A stretch of 64,000 bases of DNA from Pseudisothecium myosuroides (lineage: Eukaryota > Streptophyta > Bryopsida > Hypnales > Lembophyllaceae). The first letter of the stretch is position 1. Each line of letters opens with the position of its first letter. The translations under genes and the position numbers were made by a program. Under the pieces are notes generated by a model. The model saw only the letters and a list, made by a program, of their open reading frames with translations. It had not been told where the DNA came from and did not search any database. The stretch lies in contig OX637293.1 of assembly GCA_951799445.1 (NCBI GenBank), positions 7,936,001-8,000,000 on the forward strand. Direction: 5' to 3'. Below are positions 46,074-59,000 of the stretch, in pieces.

Positions 46074-47968
46074 TACCATACATTTCATTTCTTGATGAAA
46101 TATAGACTGAATATAAAGATTTGTCATATAGGATTTGGAAACTCTATTTAATAAAAATTTATCATTGCAAATAGAAAGTGACCTTACCAAGTATAAAGCT
46201 ACAATTATTGTCTCTAATAAATTCCTATAGTACATCAAAATACATACACATACCCTTTGATTTCTAGTTTTACTATATTAAAAATAAACTCAAACCGCTT
46301 CTCAAAGTATCTAGTCACCATGTCCACCTATATTTTTAATGCCCAATTAACAGTGGCATTGAAATTGTGTATATTGTAAAGTATTTCTATATGAAATCTA
46401 TTGAAGGCTCCATTTTGCAAGCTATAGATTCTTCATAATAACTCAATTTTTTTCCAAACACACAATAAAATCAAGAGTAGCAGTGCTAACAATAATGAGT
46501 TTTTTGCAGGTTCCAATACATTAGCAATTATTAAGAGTCTTTGCATTTAGAGAATTTTAGAAACACAATATATCATATGAGCTACTGAGGATTGTTAGGA
46601 GGGTAAGACTCTTTTAAGCGACTTTTTAAAGTATTGAGGGAATTCTAAATATTTTAAGGCCACTTGATTGTTTTGATTAATTACAAAAGGCATTCTAGAG
46701 GCCAATAAATTGTGTGTTTTATTTTATCTACAAACTTTTGTCCTCAACTTTTGCAAGTAATCTTGCCAATGTGCCATCATAGAAGTAACTTGCAAGTCCT
46801 AAGTACAAATTATAGTGTGGTTTCTTGTCTTGAATTATAGAGTTCATTGAATACAAGAATTTCTTTAATTCCATTTTAAATATTTTAAATTGTCATGACA
46901 AAAACTAATAATTTAAAACAATTTTTTTGTTTTTGAGACTTTTTTCAATACTATTTTGACACTACTTTCAACATAGAAGTGTCAATAAATGGGAAGTTAT
47001 AAAACTCACAACACTTCAACACTCATTTGAAGGTTGAAGGCTAAAGTGTCAAAACAAATGTATAAATTTTTTTAACACTTTAGTATCAAAAAATTCTACT
47101 ATCAAAAATAATATTGTATAGGGCACCAAACTAGTGTCTAAGATAATGATTAAAAAATTCAAAAAAAAGTTTAAAAAATGATTTTCACTTTGAAAATTCA
47201 TAATTAATTCCACAAAGGTCCAATAAATTCAAAACAACTTGGACTTTCATAACTACTTGTTAGAATAGAATGATTGAACGCTTCCTATACATAAATCTAG
47301 CAAACTGACTCCAATTATTATTTTGAAAAATGATGATCACCAAAGATGCAAAGCACGTCCAAATGTACATATTCATATTTGTGTCAATGATTTATAGTAT
47401 CAACCTAAGCAAAAAGAATGCTTTGTTGTTCAATTTTAGAGCTTGGTGATGGAGAATTGAAAGGTATAAAATTTCTGTTAGTAAGCCTAAATGGAAGCTT
47501 AAGTTTAAAGTCACCTAATTTTCTTAGACATAGGTTAGTGACCTTGGCTACTATAGAGATTCAATGTAATTAAAAAATGCAAGTGTTGCAATGTAGTTGC
47601 TGTAATGGCCTTTGGATTGGAGTTGGTTTAGAGCTTGACTTGTATAGAATCTATTTTTTTAATATTAGAGTTTTGTAGAGCCCACTTCAAGTTTGCAAAC
47701 TTGACTACACTATAGTAACTTTACAATTTTAAATTTCTACACATGATTTTTAAAGTAATTTCTGTTGAATTACCAAGTTGACTAATATGACTTTGTTTCA
47801 TACCATTTCAATAATTATTGCAAAATCATAACATTCTTTCAATTTCCAACTCAATGTAGGCATCTTAGAATCTCAGTAAATTTACTCTAGAAAATTCATT
47901 AACTTTATTATTTTAGTGGATAAATTTATATTTGTTCCAAAACCTTTGATTCATTCTATTTTATTTAA

Positions 47969-48863
47969 CCCTTCATCTTGTAGAGCCCCAAATGTCTACT
48001 ATAAAGTTTAGTCAGTAGTTCCTATAATTTCAATTATTGGCATGATTTTTTTTAATGTTTTTTAAGATGAAAAATAGAATATCTTTTGGGGATAAAATTT
48101 AAAATTAAAATTTTACATGGAAAAAAAATAATACCATATGAAGTTCAGAATAGTGAAGTCCAATCCAAAAAAATTTACAAAAATTTAAAATAGTTTTTGT
48201 AGTCATTTATTTTTTATAGATTATATTTTTGTCTACATTAAAATATTGGTTCATTCCATTTAGATTAGCATTGTAAAATTATAGAGAATCTTGTTTTGCA
48301 CGCAAGCATAGCATCTTCTTGAAAAATTTATGTGTTAAATCCGTTTTTGAACTCAATTTTTACAATTTTTAAAGGTAAAAAAATTGCACAAGTTTTGGTT
48401 TGATTGTTAAAAAATATTACCGTTGGAATTAGTACGCTTCAAGTCCATCTTAAAAGAATTAAAAATTTAGTTTTCCTTTGGTGATTAAGTATCTACTTCC
48501 ACTTAATAATTTTTTCAAGAATACACACCAAGAGTTTTTTTTAATTTTATATAGAAACGTGTGGGAGCATATTTTTACATTCTAAACTCAATTCTTCAAC
48601 ATTAAAAAAAATTTAATTCAAAATTTGTAGTGCATAAATTTTAAGTTAAAATGATTCAAAAAGTCTTATACACTAGCGTAATAAGGTGCAAAAACACTTG
48701 TTTTTTTCACTTTAAAATATCTTCTACACATTTCTATAGAAATCTAGTGCAAGATCCTTTGATTAGATTTGGAAAAAAACAAATTTTTAGAAATTTACTC
48801 TTACATTGGAAATGGCAATTTTGAATGTTATTGGACAAAAAATTGGTCTTTGGACTTTGAAAC
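47969..48863. mobile_element. TTAA-flanked element in the old arm copy (895 bp)
   Basis: Ortholog of 26833-27756. TTAA at 47965-47968 and 48864-48867. Confidence 0.55.
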
Positions 48864-49004
48864 TTAAGGATATAGAAATATTTCTTTCTAATACTAATTA
48901 TAAATTGAAGATTTTTAATTTTCACACAAAAATGTTGAATATTTGTAACATTACATGGTAATTTTTACCTTGTAATGTTTTCAATTGTAAGTTAAAACTT
49001 TTAA

Positions 49005-49567
49005 TCCCTAAAGGACCAAAGGGTAGTCCAGATTCCCAAAATTGTGGAGATGTATAACAAAATGCAACTTAGAAGAAAAATTGAATGGTGAATCTCAAAA
49101 AACATTTGTAAAATGTGATTTATAAGTCATATCTATGTGGCTAGATCAACTTGTACACAAACCAATATTTTTCAATAATATTTGATGCCAAAAATTGAAA
49201 ACTATTTCTAAAATTAATTGTAAATTGAATATTTGTGATTTTTACAAGAATTTTTTCTTCTAAGTTCAAAATGTTAAGTTTCAATCATAGAGATTTTTTA
49301 AGATTTTATTTTTTATTTTTTATTCAAGTCATTTTTGAAGGGTCATTTTTTGAATTCTAAAAGTTACTTTCTAATATTAGACTTATCGGTATTCTTTGAA
49401 TTTTAGAATTTTTGCAAAGCAAAATCTTCAAAATCTATGCTTACAAATTTTAAAAAAAAATAGAATCTTTAAGAAAAAATTCCGGATGAAAAATTGCATT
49501 CTTGTATACTTTGGATGTGTTTGTGTTCATTTGTTGTTCAAAATTTGTATTCTTGGTCCTTTAGGGA
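49005..49567. mobile_element. TTAA-flanked element in the old arm copy (563 bp)
   Basis: Ortholog of 27898-28426. TTAA at 49001-49004 and 49568-49571. Inverted termini TCCCTAAAGGACCAA, perfect over 15 bases. Confidence 0.75.
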
Positions 49568-50235
49568 TTAATTGGGCATCATTGGTAACGCACAGAGTAG
49601 TGGAGTCCTAGTTTTTTATAAGGAATTCTATAACTATCTTCAAAACAAAAATTTCTCTTTAAGATAATCTCACTAGAATAGAATGATTTAATTTTTTCTA
49701 ATTGTACATAAATCTAAGAAACCAAGTTGAACTACTATTTGGAAAAAAAGTGATTTTTTTAAGCTACCCAAACAACCCTTGTTGAGAACAAAATTGTTTA
49801 TCATACAACAACTCTTCAATCCTATAGTTAAAATTTATAAAAATCATTGCGCCGAAAAGCCAAATACAATCTTTGATCTTAGGTTGTGTGAAAATGTCAA
49901 AATAAAATAAAATAACAAATTCATTTGAGATTAGATGACCAAAAATGCAATATTGTCAAATAAATGTTATATTATCCTTTACGATAAAATACAGTCACCT
50001 TGAGGCAAGATTTTTCACAATGTAATTAATTGATGTTATTACATATGTATTTTTATGCTATATAATAAAGGTTCTGCTCAATGATTGAAGAACTTATCAT
50101 AAATAATTAAATCTATTATTTGATAATATTTTAAAATATTAGTAAATAAATTATTATTATCTTTCACATTTGAATTGTTATCATTATTATTTTTTAAATA
50201 GATAAATAAGTAATATAAATAAAATTTACGTATAA

Positions 50236-50440
50236 TAGAATTAATTGCAAAGTTGTCATGTGTTTGTGAACCTGTGTCAGACTAGAAGGTTTAACTAGGA
50301 ATAGGACAAAACAAACATGTCACCAAACTCAATCAGACATGAGTTTGGATGCACCAAAGAGTTTGGTCCTGTGTTTTTCCAAAACTTCAGCTCCTAGTCC
50401 TATGTTTGCTCACTTCACAGTTAACTATAATGTTGTGTTC
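50236..50440. mobile_element. Possible 200-bp insertion in the old arm copy
   Basis: This stretch is absent from the two related copies (29060-29110, 53950-53990). It contains internally inverted pieces (CACCAAACTC / GAGTTTGG; AGGAATAGGAC / GTCCTA). Exact ends and target duplication are unclear. Confidence 0.4.
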
Positions 50441-50460
50441 TCTCAAGTACTATAATATTA

Positions 50461-52066
50461 TTGGACATTGTACTTTAAACATTTGAACAATCTAAATATC
50501 AGTATTAGATTGTAGTTTTTTATATATCATCTTCTTGAGATGGGAGCTTTTTAGTTTTAAATTTTTTTATGTGGATGTGGATTTCAAATTGTTCACCTTT
50601 ATAATTTTTATAATTTAAAATTATAAGAGCATAGAAGAAAGTTGTTTTACCCTTTCACTTGCTTGACATTGAAAGAGCAAGTGGACTAGGAAATAGAAGG
50701 AAGATAGAGGTTAGGAAAATGTCCAAGAAGTAGATTTCTAAGTTTTCTTTAATGATGTGGCACTTATTTGGAGATTTGAAGAATTATATTGAATCTTAAT
50801 TTTAGCTCAAAATGTTCAAAAGTAAATTCTAAGGTGTCATTTCACCATAATTTAAGGTTCAAAAGGGCTAAACCTTCCAAATTTTTAGTAACTTAAAGAT
50901 ACACAAATAGTACATCACAAGCACTCCTCGCATCCTTCCTGGACTTAGCACCCCTTGTAGACTTTGGATTGTGGGCTTGTGACATTTTTTGTTATATGAA
51001 TACCATTCAAATCTTAGCAATTGCAGCCAAGCGCACGAGTGGTCTCATGGTTCATGACAAACTATGTCATTGTGAAGACTAAGGTTTGATCCCCCAAGTG
51101 AGCTTGAAATACCTGCGGGGGGTTGTAAGGTGAATTCAAGTTTCTTTGATCCAATTGTGGATTAAAGATACTTAAATCTACTTTCCAAACGGCCAGATGA
51201 CTTTTAAGATTTTTTTATTTATGAATTTGATTATTTTATTGTAATAAAATTTTTAAAAGAACATCTTCTTGGTATTTTTTCATCATTTTCTTTTTGTAAC
51301 TTATTTATTTATTTGACATGTACTTCTTATTAAAAAAATAGATTTTATTAAGATTTTTAAAGGTCTATTTTCTATTAGTATTTAAGTACTTAGATCACAA
51401 TTAGACTCCATTTAGAGTACCATCATCCAATTCCATTTTTCTTGCCTTCTTCTCATTTTTAACTAAAAGTAAACCATTTCAAAATAAAAAATTAATTGAA
51501 TAATCACTTCATCTCATGCAAAAATTAAAATGGGGTATAACCTTTTAGTATTGAAGAAATCATTATTTGAGAAAATTAATCATATTTCTATCATTGAATT
51601 TTTTTTCTTTAGATGCAATTTATCATTTTAGCAAATCAAACAGAATTTGAAGTGGTAATTAAAAGCTCTTATATGTTGAACAACAAAGTTAAATAGATAT
51701 AAATCAAGTTAAAGAAATTTAAGGATGTTTTCCAATTTCAACCAAATAGATGAAATTTAAGCATCATGTTTGTTTCATAAAAAAAACTTTACTAAAAGTT
51801 ATAAATTGTAAACCATAGAACATGTTAGTTTTACCAAATATAACAATTTTTTTCATGGATTAAAAAATTAATTTAATACTTAAATATCCATATAAATTTT
51901 TTTAATTAAAAATCAGTTCTAATAAGATATATACGTATTAATATACTTATTTTTATAAAAACCACACCATATGGTCTTAGCAACAATGTAGAGATGAAGT
52001 GTAGGCATTGTAGTGTCAATGTGTTGCAAAAACTTAAACATGTTCTTGATATGACTTTTCTTTATA
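50461..52066 (+). repeat. Copy of the NERD-like gene 5' region (copy 2)
   Basis: Collinear with 54000-55735. Stops at CTTGATATGACTTTTC, before the start codon region, and is followed by TTAA-element debris. It carries no exon. Confidence 0.8.
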
Positions 52067-53228
52067 GTTTAAAAAAAAATTAATTTAAAGTTTTTGTGGG
52101 TTTTTTTTTCTACCTGCCGAACTAAAATTTGGGGTTTTTGTGCCATAACTTTTGCTCGTGGGCACTAATTGAAATATGAAAATTCCATTTTCAGAAAGCT
52201 AATGTGATTTTCTATCTTCACAAAAAAATTCAAAAAATTATGACAAATATTGTGACCGTAGGAGCTTGCCCAAAATCCATTTTGTCCCCCGAGGGGACAA
52301 TGGGACTTTAGGGGCCTTTTTTCTGCCAAAAACACTTAAAACTGCCATATCTATAGCAAAGAATAAAAACATTTGAATTTTTTTTTCAAATCTAACCGTA
52401 GGATCTTACACCTAACTAGTATTAAAAAATGTGGAAAAAATTTCAGAATTTTGACTGCATAGATTGCAAGATATCTGCATTTAAAGTTAAAAAAACAAGT
52501 TTTTCCGCACATTGCGGGACTAGATTTTTTTACTTTGAACATTTTTAACTTAAAATGTTTTCACTATAGAATTTTGAGCTTTTAATCTTTATAGTGGAGA
52601 ATTGACTTGAGAGCCTAGGGAAAAAAAACATTCAAAAAAACTTAATTAGTATTCTTAAAAAAATTGTTAAATAGAAGTGGGTATGAGATAGAGGGAAAAT
52701 CTAAAATATTCATATATTTGAAATGGAACTAAAATGCACTAATCCCAATGGTGAGTTTGTTCTAGCAAATAAATCAGACCATGAAAAATTTATTTTTTTG
52801 AAAAATTGAAAAAATTGCATTTAGAAATGAATCCTAAAAGTTATTTTTTTCAAGAAGATGCTCTAACTGCCCAAAAAACAAGAATGTCCATAACTTTCTT
52901 ATAGCAAATCCAAATGAAATGAATCAAAGTTTTTCAGATAGACAAAAATATATCCTATGAGAAAAAAATATTAAAAAAAAAATCAAATTTTTGTCTACTT
53001 TCTTTTTGCTGCCGGGCTACTCGCCGTCCCCTGTTTTGAGCTTATTTGGTCATAACTTTTATTCCCGTGCACTGATTTTGAAAAAAGTTATATTCCCACA
53101 AAGCTTATTAGTTTTTCTATCTCCAAATTTTTTTTCAAAAACTCATGACAAAATTTCAGCCCGTAGGTACCTGCCCGAAAACGCATTTGTCCCCCGAAGG
53201 GACAACAGTCCTTTAGGGGTTAAGAAAA
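52067..53228. mobile_element. Rearranged TTAA-element debris
   Basis: 52320-53030 is the reverse complement of 13010-13745 (CGCACATTGCGGGACTAGA, ATCTTACACCTAACTAG). 52090-52316 and 53035-53221 are two similar right-end pieces in direct orientation, each with GTCCCCCGA..GGGACAA and CTTTAGGGG. The last ends GGGGTTAA at 53217-53224. It is a compound of at least two inserted or recombined family members. Confidence 0.5.
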
Positions 53229-53989
53229 AATGCCGAATGAAAAATTGCATTTTGTGTGCTTTGGATGTGTTTGTATTTATTTGTTGTTCAAAATTTGTAT
53301 ACCTGGTAACCTGGTCCTTTAGGGATTATTTGGCCATCATTGGTAACGCGAAGAGCAGTGGAGTCCTAGTTTTTTTATAAAAAATTCTATAACTATCCGC
53401 AAAATAAAATTCTTCATTAAGGTCATCGCACTGGAATAGAATGATTTAATTTTTTTTAAGTGTACATAAATCTAGAAAAGCAAGTTCAACTACTATTTGG
53501 AAAAAAAAGTGACTTTTTGAGCTGCCCAAACAATTCTTTGTTGAGAATAAAATTGTTTATCATACAATAACTCTTTAACCCTATGGTTAAAATTTATAAA
53601 AATCATTGTGCCTAAAAGCCATCCTTTGATCTCAGATTGTGTGAAAGTGTCAAATTAAAATAAAATAAAAAATTCATTTGAGATTAGATGACCAAAAATT
53701 CAATATTGTCAAATAAATGTTATAATGTCCTTTAGGATAAAATACAACTTAAGGCAAGATTTTTCACAATGATGTTATTACATATGTACTTTTATGTTAT
53801 ATAATAAAGGTTTAGCTCAATGACTGAAGAACTTACCATAAATATTTAAATCTAATTTTTAATAATATTTTTAAAAAAATTGTAAAAAAATTATTATTAT
53901 CTTTCAAATTTGAATTGTTAAAATTATTATTTTTTAATAGATAAATAAGTAATATAAATAAAATCTACATATTATGTTGTATTCTCAAA
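53229..53989 (+). repeat. Short copy of the outer arm edge
   Basis: Collinear with 28336-29100 of the right arm (AAAAATGCCGAATGAAAAATT, GGTCCTTTAGGGATTA, GAGATTAGATGACCAAAAAT). It links the arm-type block to the 5' region of the intact gene. Confidence 0.8.
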
Positions 53990-54041
53990 TATTGTAATAT
54001 TATTGGATATTGTTCTTTAAACATTTGAAAAACCTAAATAT

Positions 54042-54150
54042 CAGCATTAGATCAATGTATCAATATTAGATCAATGTATCAATATTAGATCAATGTATCA
54101 GTATTAGATCAATATATCAGTATTAGTTCAATGTATCAGTATTAGATTGT
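54042..54150. repeat. Minisatellite, about six 19-bp units
   Basis: Units of the type TATTAGATCAATGTATCAG. It sits at the same place as the arm-edge minisatellite but has the highest copy number. Confidence 0.85.
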
Positions 54151-56060
54151 TTTTTATATAGCATCTTTTTGAGATGGGAGCTTTTTAGTTTCGAATGTTT
54201 TTATGTGGATGTAGATTTCAAATTGTTCACCTTTATAATTTTTATAATTTAAAATTATAAGAGCATAGAAGAAAGTTGTTTTACCCTTTCACTTGCTTGA
54301 CATTGAAAGAGCAAGTGGACTAGGAAATAGAAGGAAGATAGAGGTTAGGAAAATGTTCAAGTAGATTTCTAAGTTTTTTTTGATGATATGGCACTTATTT
54401 GGAGATTTGAAGAATTATATTGAATCTTAATTTTAGCTCAAAATGTTCAATAGTGAATTCTAAGGTGTCATTTCACCATTTAAGGTTCAAAAGGGCTAGA
54501 CCTTCCAAATTTTTAGTAACTTAAAGATACACAAATAGTGCATCACAACTCACAAGCACCCCTCACATCCTTCATGGGCTTAGCACCCTTGCGGACTTTG
54601 GGTTGTGGGCTTGTGAGAGTTTTTGTCACATGAATACCATTCAAATCTTAGCAATTGCAGCCAAGCGCACGAGTAGTCTCATGGTTCATGACAAACTATG
54701 TCATTGTCATTGTGAACTTGTGAAGACTAAGGTTTGATCCCCCAAGTGTACCTGAAACATCTGCGGGGGGTTGTAAGGTGAATTCAAGTTTCTTTGGTCC
54801 AATTGTGGATTAAAAATACTTAAATCTACTTTCCAAACGGCCAGATGACTTTTAAGATTTTTTTATTTATGAATTTGATTATTTTATTGTAAATGAAAAG
54901 TATTTTAAAATTTTAAAAGAACATCTTCTTGGTATTTTTTCATCGTTTTCTTTTTGTAACTTATTTATTTATTTGACATGTACTTCTAATAAAAAATAGA
55001 TTTTATTAAGGTTTTTAAAGGTCTATTTTCTATTGATATTTAAGTACTTTGATCACAATTAGACTCCATTTAGAGTACCATCATCCAATTCCATTTTTCT
55101 TGCTTTCTTCTCATTTTTAACTAAAAGTAGACCATTTTAAAAAATAAAAATTTTAATTGTACAATTGTTTCATCTCATGCAAAAATAAAAATGGGGTAAA
55201 ACTTTCTAGTATTGAAGAAATCATTATTTGAGAAAATTAATCATATTTCTATCATTGAATTTTTTTTCTTTAGATGCAATTTATCATTTTAGCAAATCAA
55301 ATAGAATTTGAAGTGGTAATTAAAAGCTTTTATATGTTGAATAGCAAAGTTAAATAGATATAAATCAAGTTAAAGAAATTTAAGGATGTTTTCCAATTTC
55401 AACCAAATAGATGAAATTTAAGCATCATGTTTGTTTCATAAAAAAAACTTTACTAAAAGTTATAAATTGTAAACCATAGAACATGTTAGTTTTACCAAAT
55501 ATAACAATTTTTTCATGAATTAAAAATTAAAAATTAAACATTAAAAATTAAAAAAATTAAATATCCATATTAATTTTTTTTAATTAAAAATCAGTTCTAA
55601 TAAGATATATACGTATTAATATACTTATATTATAAAAACCGCATTATATGGTCTTAGCAACAATGTAGAGATGAATGTAGTGTAAATGTGTTGCAAAAAC
55701 TTAAACATGTTCTTGATATGAGTTTTTTTTCTTTATCAAAACCCTAATTCTTGGAGGATAATTTGATTTTTTCCTTTAAAAATTTAAAATTATTATTTAT
55801 TCATTCCTTATTATGGTTTTATTCATAATCATAATGTCTTCAAATAACAAAATATGAATATATATAAATTTAAAGCAATTGCATATATATGTTTTTTTCA
55901 ATTTTTTTAGGGCGTTGAAAAACATGCTTCAAGTTGAAGAAGGACAAATTTTTTTTTTAAGGATTGTGCTCTATGATTTAGATAATTATTAGACTAATAA
56001 ACATGACTGCAAATTTTTTGTGGTGCTTGGATAAGTTGCATAGAATTCAATATAAGTATC
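54151..56060 (+). promoter_or_regulatory. Upstream region of the NERD-like gene
   Basis: AT-rich, shared with two other copies in the window. No clear TATA box near the start. TTTTTTTAG|GGCG at about 55910 could be a 5' UTR intron acceptor. Regulatory content cannot be read further. Confidence 0.35.
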
Positions 56061-59000
56061 ATGAGGCTTTTAATTGACAAAATGGCTTCAAGTGATATTT
56101 ACAATGTATACAAGAAAAATGGAATCACCCACAATAAAATAAACAACAATGAGATAAAATCACAATTAAATATTAAATGCGAAAATGAAACAAAGAAATT
56201 AAAAGTAGATAGTAATTTGATTAGTGCATGTCAAACTCTACATGAATCCAATGTCTTAGAAGATGTGCTTTTAGTATCAGACGATGAACTTTCCAATGGT
56301 AATATTAAATCCAAATATTATACTAGAAGGAATTTAGAACATAATGCAAAAATAAAAAATAAATCTACAAATTTAGGAATTATTCAATTCAACAATGACA
56401 ATGCTAATAGTCAAAATGCAAAGTGTAAATTTGGAGATTTGGAAACAAGTATTGGTTGCAAGGATAATAAACACAACATTGTAAATAATGTTGTTGATGT
56501 GGTTGTACAAAATTTGCTTGATGTTGCCATTATCAAAAACATGTCCATAAATGTAGAGTCAAAATCTTCATTGACTAATAAAAGAGAATTTGAACCCAAA
56601 TGTACAATTGAATGTAACCATTCAAATGTGGAAAGTGTTCTTCCTTCCATCAAAAACAATGTCTATATTCATCAAGAGAACAAATCAGAATTGGAAAAAG
56701 AAATGGAACTTTATGAGGCTTTTGAAAGAAATGAAGAGGCAAGATTGATTCATCGCGATCCACATGATTTAATGAGAGAAGAATCAACAATCACAATAGA
56801 ATCACAAAACAAAAAGAAACGCGCATTAGAAGGGTATTTCTATGAACGTAAAAAGAAACGAAATAAACGTGAACAAAAATTTGTTACAAAGACAAAAAAT
56901 GAAGAAGATGTTTGTTTTATTTGTTTTGATGGAGGTGATCTTATTCTTTGTGATCATAGGTATTATTAGTCATATTTTTTATATATGTATTACATATCAT
57001 TATATATACATATATAAATATGACATAAATGCATGTTGTGAAAGATTAAAAATATTTAATATTCAATGTTTAATAAATTTGCAATATATAATGTGTTGAT
57101 ATAAAATAATGATTTGATATTTTAAAAATAAAATATAATTTATAAGTGTTTGTACAGATTGTGTCCTAAAGCATATCACTTGAATTGTATTGGCCGTGAT
57201 AAAGCTTTCTTTTTAAAAAAAGGTGCATGGTTTTGTGGTATGTGGAAAAAAAAGGACTAAAATTTGATATTTATTGGTATTCACAATAGATTTTATTGAA
57301 ATAATTGCATTTTGGAATATATGTCAAGAGAAATTTAGTTGATTTAAACATTTTGATTTCTATATTCTTTCTATCTTTTTACAATAAACTATTGTAATTT
57401 TTATATGTAGGTTCTCATTTTTGCTTGAATTGTAAGAAATCTGGAAACTACCAATGCTATACATGTCCAACATCATTTTGCAAACAGTGCATAAAAAAAT
57501 CTGAATTTTACATTCAAAGCAAAAGAAAAGGATTATGTGAAGAATGTTTGCCGATTGTAAGTATGATTGAATGTAACAAAACCATAAACAATGAAGGGGT
57601 ATGCAAATTTTTCTTTCATAAAATAACATTCTTACGTAAATATTAATTGAATAAAAAATTAATAAAACAAAATGATATTGTCTTCAGTATTGAAGCTTAT
57701 AAATATTGATATTCTATTAATTATTTTGATTTGATTTAATTGAAGTTTTTGTAAGTATACACTATTAAATTAATGAATTTATTACTTATTCATAAAAATA
57801 TTATAATTTCATTTTTCTATTTTAATTTTTGAATAAAAGATTCTATTTTCTTGCAGGAACAAATAGATTTTGAAGACAAAGAAACATATGAATACTTGTT
57901 TAAAGAATATTGGCTTGAGCTTAAAAACAATTATTCCATTTTAGTTTCTCTTTTAGATAATGGTGGAATTGAATTAAAAAATAGTAGTGATTGTCATTCA
58001 ACAATAGAAAATCATTTTAATGATGAGGGATCGGATGTTGAATCTGACAGAGCTTCTTATAGCTCACATGAGGATTTTGAACATTCTTCAAAAATTAAAG
58101 ACTATCAAAACAAAGACATTGAATTTAAAGAAAGTTCAAAAACAAATGTCAATGAAGAATCTCCTAGTACTGAAATCAATTATAAGAGTATGGACCTTGA
58201 TAAGATTCATCAACCACCAAGCAATGATTTAAATCAAGAAAAGACCACATGTTACAAAGAGGCACCATCTACAATTGAAGAATGGGCATCAAAAGAACTA
58301 AAGACATTTCTCAAATATATAAAAGAAGATATTAGTAAACCTTTAACAAGGTTTGCTGTTCACAAATTGCTTTGGATGTATATCAAAGAACATAAGCTTC
58401 AAAATCCAAGAAAAATGAGTGATATCATTTGTGACAAGCAACTTCGTCTCATATTTGAAAAAGAGTCCATTGGACAATTTGAAATGTTTAAGCTGCTCAA
58501 TCAACACTTTCTTGCAAAAGAACATTCAAATCTTTCCAAAAAAACAATGATCACTACTAAAAAACAAAAACTAGAAGATATTTCAACTTTAAATGCACCA
58601 AATCAAGAAAAATCAAAACTTGGTCTATTGAAAATTAAAAAGAAAACTCAAAAATTTGATGAAAATTCTCAAAGGCCTCAAAGTGATGAATATGCAGCAA
58701 TAAATTACAAAAATATTAGCTTGATTTATTTACGAAGGTCAATACTTGAAGAATTTATCATTGATCCCAACTTTGAAAGCAAAGTTACCGGAACGTTTGT
58801 AAAAATTCGTGTCCCAGGAAATTCAAAGATGGATTCATGCTACAGACTTGTTCTTGTCACAGGTGTATGACATGTTATTCCTTTTTTATATGAATTTTAC
58901 AAATTTTATGTTTAATTATAAAATGATACATCACCTCTATCCCAATATGATCTTTAAATTCTCCTTGATTTTATTGCAATAAGCTAAATAATACATTTTA

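Larger units (their letters stand above)
46078..50235 (+). repeat. Old, diverged copy of the outer right arm
   Basis: Collinear with 24917-29130 (for example GGCATTCTAGAGGCCAATAAATT, GATGATCACCAAAGATGCAAAG, GCACGCAAGCATAGCATCTTC), with many substitutions and small gaps, roughly 90 percent by eye. It contains the orthologous TTAA elements. No gene. Confidence 0.85.

Noticed and set aside
57425..57646. 73-codon frame treated as a separate small gene
   Set aside because: It is exon 3 of the NERD-like gene (second half of the PHD region) running on into intron 3.
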